A stretch of DNA of 64,000 bases from Geosiphon pyriformis (Eukaryota; Glomeromycota; Glomeromycetes; Archaeosporales; Geosiphonaceae). Under the pieces are notes generated by a model, which did not search any database, was not told the origin of the DNA, and saw only the letters and a program-made list of their open reading frames with translations. Both the position numbers and the translations under genes were made by a program. The stretch is from contig JAAOMT010000375.1 in assembly GCA_016748015.1 (NCBI GenBank), forward strand, positions 205,262 to 269,261. Direction: 5' to 3'. How positions within the stretch are numbered: the first letter of the stretch is position 1; the number at the start of each line of letters is the position of its first letter. Positions 35,941 to 46,330 of this stretch are shown piece by piece.

Positions 35941-37640
35941 GATTTTGTCCACTGTATTTTCAGTTTTTTCTGTGTTTTGGGTTGCAATATCTTTCTAGTA
36001 TCTTGATATCGAATGGTTTGTTGATTGATTGTAATCTCCATTTCCTGGTGTTGGATCAACTGAAAAAGTTGTTGTGTTAGTGAATGAATGTTGTCTGTAA
36101 TTTCCATTTTTCTGATATTTCCTGTCGCGTCTACCATGTCTTTATATATTTTTTTGCTGAATCAATTTAACGTGTTGTTGTTGATAATAACAATTGGTTC
36201 CAGATCTCGTGGAATCTCATCTGGTTGGACTAGTATTCTCTGTACTCCTAATTGTAGAATATTACTGGTAGATGGTAGTGTAATGTTGTGGTATGGTTTC
36301 AGTCGATCTCCATGTGCTGCTTTGGTTAAAATTTTGTTATCCAGTTTTAATTTGTAAGCTCCATTTCCTAGAATTTTTTCTATGTGAAATGGTTCATCCC
36401 ATTTGGGGTCGAATTTTCCACTTCATTGTTTTTCCACTTTGGTATGATGTAAGAGTACTTTGTCTCCAATCTTGAATTCAACTGGCTTGTCTAGTAGTTG
36501 ACTATTGTGTCTTTCTTTCTGTTTTTCTTGTGACTTTTGAATATTATTAGCTGCTCTTCTTCATTTGTTTTCCAATGTTTCCATTAAGTCATATGTTCTT
36601 CTCAGCAATGTTTCTTGAAAATTCTTTTCTGTTATTGGTTCAGCTGAATATGTATTAATTTCTCTTTTTATTGGTAATGTTGCTGTTCTACCGTATACTA
36701 ATTCAAATAGTATTGCTTGTGTAGTATTTTGCTTCATTGTCCGATAAACAAATAATACTGATGGTATGAACAAATCCCATTTGTTCTGGTTTTCTTGGCT
36801 GAGCTTGGCAATTGCTTCATACAATGTTCTGTTGAATCTTTTGACTAATCCGTTGGTTTGTGGATGGTATGGTGATAATAATGGTCTCTTAATTTCGAAT
36901 CTTTGGCTCAATTTTGTTAATGTTTTGTTCACAAAATAAGTTTCTTGGTCTGATAATAATTTTTTTGGACATCCATGTCAACAGATCAAATCCTGATGAA
37001 CAAATTTGACAACGGATTCTGTATCCGCTCTTTGAATTGCTTTTGCCTCTGGCCATTTAGTGAAATAGTCTATGGCTACTGCTATGTACCTGTTTCTTCC
37101 ACTGGTAATTGTTAATGGTCTGACTAGATCAATTCCAACATGGCTGAATAGTTGTCCTACTTTAATTGGTTTTAATGGTTCACTGGGTTTTGTACCTCCT
37201 CTTTGCTGACAAGCATCACAATTTTGAACATATTAGATAATGTCTGAATACATTAATGGCCAATAGTATCTTTTTCTGGTTTTTTCTATGGTTGCTTCTT
37301 TGTGAAAATGCTCTGCTGTCGGATTTGAGTACATGTTGAATAATATTGTCTCTTTTTCTGGTTTTGTAACTATTCTGGTTGGTTGATCTGGATTTTTTCT
37401 ATTTTTCCGATAAAGTATATTTTGGTGAGTGATAAAATATTTTGATTGTTGTTTGATACTCTTTTGTTCTGTTTGAGATAAATTCTCCTTGAACTGTTGA
37501 GTGTTTATATAATGTTGCAGTTGTTGATATTTTTGTATGTTCATCTCTTGTTACATTTTTTGTTGGTATTGTTCTGGTTTTGCTATATTTTTGTGTTAAA
37601 ATGTTCTTAGATTTGTCTTATTTGTGACAAACCATCAGCA
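35928..37640 (-). pseudogene. 2A integrase
   Basis: Zinc domain in 37544-37233 (a His replaced by Tyr in NMYSNP; CDAC near 37200). The core has GIDLV and LLSDQETYF, but the catalytic Glu is Lys in NGLVKRFN, so it should be inactive. A GPY/F-like C-terminal module (SGKFDPKWDEPFHIEKILG, near 36400) is followed by a tail ending at 35928. There are stops near 37230, 36558, 36426 and 36170. The frame differs from RNase H upstream, so an indel lies near 37.6 kb. Confidence 0.8.
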
Positions 37641-37702
37641 TTTCCATTGTCTTTTCTTTTTTTGTAATGTATAGTATAATTGTATGATGCGAGTGCCATT
37701 TT

Positions 37703-38140
37703 CTATCTTGACTGTCTTCTATCTCCAAATTCTTGTTTTTGGAGTGATGTTAATCCTTTGTGATCTGTGTATACTTCAAACTTCTGGCTCAAGTATTCTT
37801 TCCATTTCATGACTGCCCAGTATATTGTTAAGTGTTTTTGTTCTGGTATTCCATAGTTCTTTTTGGCTGGTGTTAAACCTCTGCTGGCATATGCTACTGG
37901 ATGTTCTCTGCCATCTGGTTCTCTCTGAGATAATACTGCTCCCAATGCTTGGCCGGATCCATCAGCAGTAATGATGAATGGTTTGCTGTGATTTGGATAA
38001 ATTAGTACTGAAGCTTGAATGAGCTTTCTTTTCAAAATATCAAAAGCTTCTTGTTGACTTTCTGCCCATTCATATTTGGTATTCTTGGTTTGCAGTTGGT
38101 TAAGTGGCTGCACTATTTTGGAAAAGTTCTTAATAAAACA
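37703..38140 (-). pseudogene. 2A RNase H
   Basis: ITADGSGQALGAVLSQREPDGREHPVAYASRGLTPAKKNYG and VYTDHKGLTSLQKQEFGD: acidic positions in the first and last segments are present, but the middle Glu segment reads PEQKHLTIYWA (SELEHLAIYWA in 2B), so Glu is changed to Gln/Lys. In frame with RT. Confidence 0.8.
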
Positions 38141-38908
38141 TCAATAGTAGCTGGCAAATCCCAAGAATGATTTCAGTTCTGTCATATTAGTCAGTACTAG
38201 AAAGTTTTTTACTATCTCTATTTTCTCTGAATCTGTTTTGATGCCATCTTTGCTGACTATGTGTCCCAAGAATTTTAGCTCTGTCTTGCCAAAGAAGCAC
38301 TTTGTTGCATTTAACTTTAGTCCTGCTCTTCTTAGCCTTTCGAACACTTGTTGAAGATGATGAAGATGATCATCAAATGTTTTTGAGAATACATTGGTGT
38401 TATTCAAGTATACAACTACTGATTTCTACAATAAGCCAGTATAGACAATTTCCATTAGCCATTGGAAAGTGACTGGTGCATTGGTTAAACCAAATGTCAT
38501 TACTTCAAATTCAAAATTCCTTTCTCTTGTAGTGAATGTTGTCTTCTCTTTGTTGGCTAAATTTATGGCTACTTGCCAGTAACCACTATCTAAGTCTAAC
38601 ATTGAGAACCATTTGTTTTCGCCAAAAGCATTGAATAATTCCTGTATCTGTGAAGTTGGATAGCTGTCTCCATAAGTTACACCATTGAATTTTCTGTAGT
38701 CTACACAAAATCAGATCTTTCCATTCTTCTTACAGACAAGTACTACTGGTGATGACCATGAGCTCATTAATGGCTGAATTAGCCTATTATCAAGCATTCA
38801 GTTTATCTCTTGACAAATAATTTCATGGCTGGCTGGTGGCACTCTGTATGCCCTTTGTTTAATTGGCATTACATCTTTAGTCTTGATCTGATGCTGGATA
38901 ATATTAGT
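38141..38908 (-). pseudogene. 2A reverse transcriptase
   Basis: Recognisable order: PIKQRAYRVPPASHEI, KKNGKI, FCVDYRKFNGV, WFSMLDLDSGYWQVAI, FEVMTFGLTNAPVTFQ, then the catalytic box at 38399-38410 reading YLNN where 2B has YLDD. LKLNATKCFFGKTELKFLGHIVSKDG follows. Both catalytic Asp are changed to Asn, so the enzyme is dead even apart from the stops. Confidence 0.85.
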
Positions 38909-39832
38909 TCAGCCAAACTCATTTTTGCTGGCAAAGATATTATTGAACTGGTTAAGCAACATCTTGAGTTGCATACATTGGAGTGGATCTAAGTTTTTCA
39001 TGTTTATTTGTTTCAATTGTTCTAGTTGAAACAAATAACATTCACTTTGTCTGTATATTGTTTGTGATGTGATATTGACATATCCACAAAGTTGTGGAAA
39101 ATCTGGAATGGGGTTTGGTGGTTGATTCTCCATTTCAGTGTTTAAGTATTCAATAATGGTTCTAGCTGGTATTTCTATGACATTTCCTGTATTGTTGTAG
39201 ATGGGAATTTTGATGTGGCTGTAATCTTTGGCTGGTATGTGGAGATTGATGAGTCCAACTTCTCCTAATTCACAAAGACTGGCTTCTGCTTCAAAAATTT
39301 GTGCTTGGTCTTTTTCCTTCCTTTCTATTGTTAGCATATACTGGTTATATGGTGAAATGGAAATAGCTTGACTGGTTGAGATAATTTCTCTTTGGCCAAC
39401 AATTTCTTCCTCTGCCATATTAACTGGTACATCTATTCTACCCATTGATCCAAATCCCTGTATTTCTCTCACTGTTATTCCTAATTCCTCCCTCTTTTCC
39501 ACTAATACCAACTGAGCTACTCTAACCAGAGACAGGAATATTGCCTGTGCTATCTTTTTGTTGGGCTCTATTATATAAACTTTTTCTGAGTCATTTTGTA
39601 GTATAGCAATAATATTTCCTACATATCCCGCATCAATTATTCCTCCTCTTATATTAATTCCTCTTTTTGTTAAACTATTTCTAGATGCTAATTGAACCAT
39701 TGTTGTTGCCGGAATTTCTAGTGCTACTTTCAGATCAATGCAGGTACATGAATGTGGTTCTAATTTGATGACCTCTTTTTCTGAATACCTCAGATCAAAC
39801 CCTGCATCAGTATCATGTGCACGTTCTGGCAT
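38909..39832 (-). CDS. dUTPase domain plus beta-rich domain of the 2A polyprotein
   Basis: An open 307-codon stretch, part of the polyprotein, not a free gene. All five trimeric dUTPase motifs are visible, numbered from Met 39832: motif 1 DTDAGFDL (7-14), motif 2 ASRNSLTKRG (49-58), motif 3 GGIIDAGYVG (63-72, with the catalytic Asp and base-stacking Tyr), motif 4 IEPNKKIAQAIF (88-99) and motif 5 REIQGFGSMG (122-131). The enzyme hydrolyses dUTP to dUMP and would limit uracil in element cDNA. After it, HIKIPIYNNTGNVIEIPARTI resembles the beta-strand region before RT in other gypsy elements. A TGA-type stop at the end separates it from RT. Confidence 0.9.
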   Translation of the reverse strand: MPERAHDTDAGFDLRYSEKEVIKLEPHSCTCIDLKVALEIPATTMVQLASRNSLTKRGINIRGGIIDAGYVGNIIAILQNDSEKVYIIEPNKKIAQAIFLSLVRVAQLVLVEKREELGITVREIQGFGSMGRIDVPVNMAEEEIVGQREIISTSQAISISPYNQYMLTIERKEKDQAQIFEAEASLCELGEVGLINLHIPAKDYSHIKIPIYNNTGNVIEIPARTIIEYLNTEMENQPPNPIPDFPQLCGYVNITSQTIYRQSECYLFQLEQLKQINMKNLDPLQCMQLKMLLNQFNNIFASKNEFG

Positions 39833-41000
39833 AATACCTTCTCCATTGTCACTATACCATTTTAATTCTTGTTTCTTGGAAAGATCTGGTAGTGTAATGT
39901 ATTATTCATAGTTTAAATTGGAGTTTGAATCGTCTTTGTTGTTATTGCCATTTTAAACAGAACTGGAACCAGTGTTTTTGTCATCGTCATCGAAGTCTGG
40001 ATCGTGATTGATCAGCAATTCTGATTCCAATGCACAGCTGCTGATTGGTTTTTCTTCTTCAAAGATTGTGTAGATCATGCATGATGGTAGATTGTAAATG
40101 AGATCACAATCATCACAATATTCAAAGTCACTGGAAATTAAACAATGGTGACACAGTCTTGTATTTAACTGTACTAGCCATTGTTCTTGCTCTTTTCTAG
40201 TGGGTGCCAAGTTTTGGTAGTGTTCATGGAACTCTTCTGGTTCCAGAAAATTTATGACTGGCTCTACATCTCAGTCAAGCTTGATGGATTCTGGTGGATT
40301 GTTTTTAATTGTCCTGATTTCTTCTGGCAACACGCCTTCAATTTTGGCAATTGCCATCCACCATAATTCATTGTTATTGTGTGGACAACTGTCCAATTGC
40401 TATACAGCTTTTCTTCAGGCAGCTTTTATGGGTGTTCTTTTCTCGACCCAGTTACTGATAAGGATCGTGTATTGGCAGAATACATCATATGTTCCTCCTC
40501 TCCCCAGAATGTCATTCCATATTCCTTCGTCAAGAAAAGTTTCTCCACAGGCTATACATGGTGTATTATCCCATTTTCCCACTTATTTTGGTTTTCCAAA
40601 ACGTTCGACATGGCATGAGCAGCAATAGAACTTGGTTGCCATCTGATATTTTTTATTGTCACCACAGCATGCACCCATTGATGACAATTTCTTACCACAA
40701 TCAATGCATATCAGTTTGGGTTGGCGATAGGTCGATGATTGTTGTTGACTATAGGTGTATGAAATATAAGTGTTGTTGGCTTGAGTGTTTTCTTTTTCCC
40801 TCTCTTTCCCTTTTTCTTTTTCTTCTTTCCATTCTTAACTCAATGGTTCTTCTTGTTCATTGTCAGTTCAGGTCAAATTGTCTGTTTTCCAGATCAGTTC
40901 CTCTTTTTGCTTTTCCTTAGGGTTGTCATTTCATGAGAGTATCAATGGTAGTTTGTTGTGGTTGGCATCAGCCCAGGAGACTTGATAAGCTTCCCAGGTA
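39833..41000 (-). pseudogene. 2A Cys-rich metal-binding region between protease and dUTPase
   Basis: Minus-strand reading gives CIDCGKKLSSMGACCGDN, then FYCCSCHVERFGKPK, then DNTPCIACGETFLDEGIW, then a CHHCLISSDFEYCDDC cluster at about 40160-40110. These CxxC pairs look like two or three zinc-binding units. An Asp/Ser/Asn-rich spacer (40100-39950) leads to the dUTPase. Same frame as gag and dUTPase, with several stops. Function unknown; nucleic-acid or protein binding is a guess. Confidence 0.7.
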
Positions 41001-41640
41001 GGTTTCTCTTTCTCCTCCTCCAGTTCAATCAATAGTTTCTCTTTTGGAGGAGTCTTGAAATGGCCACACGTGGCTGGTACACGTATGTGTCAGTCCTGAT
41101 ATGTTAGCTGGAGTTTCTGGGTGTTCCAGTCTAATGTCACATTGACTTTGGATAGCCAGTCATTACCAACAAGAGCTTGGTATTGAGTGGCTTCCATCAC
41201 TAGAACTTTAATGGGAGTCATAATGCTATTGACTTTGAAAGAGAAGTCGTCAATTTTGCCAATTGGAGTTTTGGTTGCTCCATTGGCTGTGATGATTCTG
41301 GTGCTGACAGCTTGATTAACTTGGTGACCTAATTGATCCATGAATTGTCATGTAATGATGCTGTCTGCTGAACCACTGTCAAGAATCAATTTGATGAATT
41401 GTCCCTCGACTTTGACATCAGTGTACATCACAGTGATTGGTTTGGCTTCAAGAGCAGCTTCACTAAATAATGACGTTGTAGTTGTTTTCTCAAATTCAAA
41501 TGGGAATATAGCAGCCAAAGACTTGTCTTCGGTGATGGTAGCAGATGGGATATTACTGGTGAGTGGTTGTTTTTGGGTGAATGCCGAGTTATTGGTTGAG
41601 GTGTCTTCTGAGGTGACCAGGAGACTTAAATAGTTCTGGG
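41001..41640 (-). pseudogene. 2A protease
   Basis: DSG active site intact at 41372-41380 (KLILDSGSADSIIT), then a stop, then the open segment 41341-41090 (MDQLGHQVNQAVSTRIITANG, TPIGKIDDF, YQALVGNDWLSKVNVTLDW). A retropepsin-like aspartic protease that would process the polyprotein. In frame with gag, so no frameshift is needed in this family. Confidence 0.8.
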
Positions 41641-43795
41641 AATTCAGGTTCTGGGGTTGACCAGCACCTGAATTCTACTGGTGTAATCCAGATGGTTGCT
41701 GTGAAGAACTGGGGATTGGTTGATGGACTACTATCACTGATCTCCAGCTCTGTTGAGTTATTTTCAGTCTTTGAGTTCCATTGGGTGCTAAGCTTTGGGG
41801 TGGTGTTTGGATTTGTTGGGGTTGATAAATTATTTGTGGCTGTGGTTGTTGATAAATTACTTGTGGCTGTGGTTGATAGATTGGAGCTTGATACACCAGA
41901 GATTGATAGACTAATGACTGTATCACTGGTAGGTAAGTGGGTTGGTTTTGATTTGGGTACTGATTTGGAGTTTGAAACCAGCAATTGGGGTTTCGATATT
42001 GATTTCCCAATTGTTGGTTATTTAAACACTGGCAACAGTCAATTTGAATATGTCCTTGTTTACCACAATAGTAGCAGATACACGTTTTCTGTTGCCACTG
42101 TTAATTGGTTGATGAAGATGGACATGGTTGATTTTGGGCACAATTAGAGTTTCCTTGATTATTGCGTCATTGTGGAGACTGATAAATGGCGTGATTGTCA
42201 GCTAAATATCCTTCCAATCTCTTATTAATTGATTCACTGAACTTCTCCAATTTGGAATCCACTTCAGATGATCTGTTTATTACTAGATTAATGGCTTGGG
42301 CATGGTTAGCCTTTGATTTAGTGGATTCAAAATCTCTGGTGCATGTGACTGTGTCTTGAAGAGTGCCTGGATGCAATGGACGTACATGTTGCAAGATGCT
42401 ACTGCGCAGGCCACAGATAAACTGGTTGAGTATCTGTGGGGCTGTGAAATAGTTGGCATCAATTGCTTGAATTTGGTGCAGGTTTCGATGGAAGTGTCCC
42501 AGGTAAGTGGTGACCACTTCAGTTTCTCTTTGTTTCATGGTGGTAAATGTATTGACTAGGCAATTAATGCTGTTATTGTTGCTGAAGTATCTTAAAAATT
42601 CTATTTTAAAGGCATTGAAATCTTGTGGTTTATTAACCAAGCTCTGATACCATGAATTGGTGGTATTCTTGAGAAAGTAGGGAATGACTTGTATTGCTCA
42701 GGTGTCATTCCATCCATTGGCTGCGATGGCCTTTTCTACATCATTCAGTCATACTTGAGTGTCATCCTCTTCACCAGTAAAGTTGTCAAGTTTTGCAATT
42801 GGTGCGTAGGCCATTGGATCTAAGTTAGGTGGTTGTGGTGGCTGTTGAAGCAGTTGTTGTTGTACTGGTTATTGGGGTGGTAGTTGAAGTGGCTGTTATA
42901 TAAGTTTGGCTATGGGATTAATCAGCAGTTGATCGATGATGATTACCAGAGGTAAGTTTTGCTAATTAATTAATTCGGAGTTTGGATTGTTCTGTCTTTG
43001 ATGATTTGGAGTTTCAATTTCCGAATTTTCTAGATTTAGATTTTGCTGAGTTTGAAAATTCAGGGTTTCAATTTCTGGGTTTTCAGTAATCGGGTGCTGG
43101 TAAGTGAATTCTTGATCCTCTGATTCTTCTTCCTCTTTTTCTGATTCTGCTGCTTCCCACGGATCAGAGATTCCAAAATCTGGTGGAGGTGATGGTGATC
43201 AAAGTCCTGATGGGGTTGATGATCGTGAATTAAATCCCTCAAAGTATTCACTATATGGTCTTAATAATTCTGTTTTCCTTTGTCTACTTTGAAATGGGAA
43301 TTGTCCAAATGCTGATGTTGCAGTTGATGGGAATGCATCTGTTGATGATATGTTGATGGTGCTTCCAGGTGTATAGTAGTAGAATAAATTGCTTGGGAAT
43401 TCAATTCTGTTTTTCTTCCAAGTAGGTGGCTGTATTTTTCTGGGTGTTACTGCTGGTGTTTGTAGTTTTCCCTTGCCTTTACTAGCATATGTAATTGGAT
43501 ATTTTTGTTGAGTGTGGTGTTCAATTTCTTTGTTGATTTCAGTAATGATGGATGCAAAATTATAATTTGTTGGCAGGTTGGTGTTTTGAATTAACTCCTT
43601 ATAGAAAGTTTCTCTTGCTAATTCAGTATTCACTAGTGTTCCTAATAAAGAGAAAATCTTTTCATTGATGTAGAAATTGAAGACTAATTCGGCGAATATA
43701 TGATTGTGGTTTAATTCCAAGTATTGACAATAGTGTTGAAATAAGAATTTTGCGAATTCTAAATGGTTTGCTCCTATATTTTCTGATTCTGCCAC
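41641..43795 (-). pseudogene. 2A gag
   Basis: The N-terminal segment 43795-43199 is open (AESENIGANHLEFAKFLFQH), followed by an acidic/Pro-Gln-rich spacer. A capsid segment with the retrotransposon Gag motif (SWYQSLVNKPQDFNAFKIEF, open 42640-42167) comes next, then a complete zinc knuckle CYYCGKQGHIQIDC at 42035-42076. A Gln/Pro/Tyr repeat region (PQVIYQQPQPQ, 42010-41675) leads to protease. The first in-frame codon of the conserved segment is GTG at 43795, not ATG. Several Gln/Trp stops. Confidence 0.82.
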
Positions 43796-43838
43796 TTTTG
43801 GATGGTGTTTGTTAGTGCTGGTTCTCTGTAGGATTATA

Positions 43839-43855
43839 CCTCACAGGAAGCACCA
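43839..43855 (-). promoter_or_regulatory. Primer-binding site, 2A
   Basis: Minus strand TGGTGCTTCCTGTGAGG, two bases inside the LTR; nearly the same as family 1. Confidence 0.65.
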
Positions 43856-43857
43856 AA

Positions 43858-44754
43858 TGTTACAGGTAATTATTTCTGCTGTTGAATTAAATAACAAACC
43901 CATAACTTGGTGCTCAAAAGCTACTTCTGTTAATGATGTTCTGCAAGTATTATATCTGAAGGTTTTGATGAAGTCTTTTGTATAACAAACAGAGATTCAA
44001 TAGTGTTGATAGTAGATATATCCTTCCAAGAGTTTTCCCAATTTCTTTCTCAGCGTGGTGGCCAGATTTAGTCTGGCAGTTATGCTCTTCTGGTAAGCTA
44101 TCCAATAATATATAAAATCCTACCCTTATTTCTGGGTCTTTTACTAGGCTATTCTTGACATCAATAACTCAGTGCTTAATCTTTTACTCAATTAGTATAC
44201 AACAACAAAAAATCAAAAAAGAAAGAAAATAAAATAAAGAAAATAAAAATAAAGAAAATAAAAATAAAGAAAATAGAGAAATTAAACCAAGGCAATTTGG
44301 TATGTTAGTATCTCATCAATAGCCATAATCAAGAGCTATTGTTCCAGTGTGGTTAAGTATCAATTACTATCAACACTTCATGTTGATAGTAGAGAGTAGA
44401 TTGAGATATAAAATAATTATTTATTTGATAATTGGGAATTAGAAGGTTGCTTAGATTAAATCTAAACTGAGAGATCTGTCTTTTCTGCTTCTAATCCTGC
44501 TGCTATATATACATAATTGAGATTCCTCAATTCTTCGATTCTTTATGACAAGAATCCTGGAATTCTTGGAATCCTGCAATTCCTTTGAAAAGAATTCTGG
44601 AATTCTGGAATCCTGTGATTCTTCGTCGAGGAATCCTGAAATTCCTGGAATCTTGCAATTCTTGAGAGAAATTCTGGAATTCCACATTTACTATGCCTAC
44701 TTTTAATTGGCTACTACTCATGCTAATATATTTCCTATATTTCTATGAGTAACA
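43858..44754 (-). repeat. 5' LTR of 2A
   Basis: 897 bp. On the minus strand: CCAAT box (44706-44710), GGAATTCC-type palindromic repeat array (about 44521-44690), TATA box (44504-44511), then two leader hairpins (44366-44390 and 44317-44341). Confidence 0.88.
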
Positions 44755-45830
44755 GTGATAAACCTTTGTATTCTCCTAATGATAAATGCAAGTCTTGCCT
44801 AATCTATTACAAAGATTGGAAGCCTATTAGTTTAATATTCAGAGAAAAACTAAAAAAAGTACAGAAGTCTTTTAAGAATAAACCATCTGAAATCTAATTA
44901 CTAGTTGTAGAACAAAGAAAATCTTTCCTTAAAGAAAGAAAAGTGGACATTGAATATCTGTTGGCTAGGAATAGCCCAGTTATCTCAAAAGAAGATAATA
45001 CCTCTAGATGAACCCATGTAATACAACACATCATTACCATAAAAGAAATTTGTTCTATCCATTTGAAGCCTTATCAATCTAATCAACACAATAATGAGTT
45101 TATCAAGAAAGAAATAAACTGGATAAAAGATCTTGGATTCATACAAAAAACCAAAAATAAATGAGCTTTTCCAGTTGTAGTAATATTCAAAAAAGGTGGA
45201 ACTCTATGCTTCTGTGTTAACTATTGTCAATTAAATGCCATCACTATAAGAGACATGTACTTACTCCTCAAAATTAATGCAATGCTAGATAAATTCAATG
45301 GTGCTGCTTTCTTCTCAACCATTGACTTAACTGCTGAATTTTGGCAAGTAAAAATGGATCCAGAAAGCAGAAAAAAAACTGTTTTCATTACAAAGTATGG
45401 CACCTATGAATTCACAGTCATGCTTTTTGGTCTCACCAATGCCCTTCCCACTTTTCAATGCCTAATGGACAAAGTATTTGAATCAGTAAAAGAAAACTTT
45501 GTTCTGGTCTACTTAGATAACATAATGGTCTATTCAAAAACCTGAGATAAACATCTTGAACATTTACAGAAGGTTTTTGACCTGCTTAGAAATGCTAGTC
45601 TTAAGATCAACCCAATCAAATCTTTTTTTGGACACCAATCTACCCAATTCCTTAGTCATTTTATTACAAAAGATGGGAATCTTTCCTGACCCAGCTAAAG
45701 TTAAAAAAGTTCAAAACATTAGACAACCAATGAATGTTCCTGAACTATGTTCTTTCCTTGGTTTGGTCTTTTACTATTACAAATTTATTAAAGATTTCTC
45801 CAAAATCGTCTTTTCTTTTGATTAGCTACT
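44755..45830 (+). pseudogene. 1D linker and reverse transcriptase
   Basis: Resumes family 1 pol after 2A. The linker to about 45100 is followed by FCVNYCQLNAITI, LLKINAMLDKFNGAAFFSTI, EFWQVKMDPESRKKT and FGLTNALPTFQ. The catalytic box at 45510-45521 reads YLDN (YLDD expected), followed by IMVYSKT and a TGA. A frame change near 45640 leads to VPELCSFLGLVFYYYKFI (thumb). Confidence 0.82.
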
Positions 45831-46330
45831 CAGAAAAAATGTTAATTATTACTGGGGCACTCATCAACAAAAAGCTTTTGAAATTCTGAAGGAAAAACTT
45901 GTTACTAAACCAATTCTCAAGCAATCTGATCTGAATTAACTTTTTATCTTCCATACTAATACATCTGACTATAGACTTGGTGCTGTCCTTTTACAAAAAA
46001 ATAAAAATGACAGAAAACATGCCATAATATATGCCAGTAAATTTCTCACACCAATAGAAAAGAACTATTTAGTTACTGAACAAGAATATTTAGTAGTAGT
46101 TTGGGCTACTAGTTACTGGGATCAATATCTTTTTGATACAAAATTCTTAGTGATAACAGATCATCAAGCTTTGGTTTGGCTGTACAATAAAAAGAAGCTG
46201 GAACACAAATGAATAACTTACTAGATACTCCACTTGGATGAATTTGACTATGATATTTAATACCACAAAAGAGCAAATCATCAAAATGTTGATGCTCTCT
46301 TTAGACTTATCATCCAGTAATAGTACAATC
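45831..46330 (+). pseudogene. 1D RNase H
   Basis: NTSDYRLGAVLLQKNKNDRK, TPIEKNYLVTEQEYLVVVWA and KFLVITDHQALVWLYNKK mark the Asp, Glu and Asp segments. ANHQNVDALFR is the last acidic segment. Stops before and within. Confidence 0.75.

Larger units (their letters stand above)
34584..44754 (-). mobile_element. Family 2 (dUTPase) retrotransposon, copy 2A, full length
   Basis: A 10.17-kb minus-strand element with LTRs 34584-35465 (3') and 43858-44754 (5'), inserted into the pol linker of 1D. Gag through RNase H (43795-37703) lies in a single frame broken only by stops. Integrase is in another frame. The two LTRs differ mainly by transitions. The target duplication appears as GCAA/GTGA, a 4-bp site with two transition differences. 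Confidence 0.9.

Noticed and set aside
40181-40920. Several overlapping plus-strand ORFs
   Set aside because: Antisense shadows of the 2A Cys-rich region; no homology between copies in that direction.
44451-44721. Two overlapping minus-strand ORFs (64-78 codons) in the LTR
   Set aside because: They translate the GGAATTCC repeat array (repeating DSRNSRI-type peptide); a by-product of the repeat.
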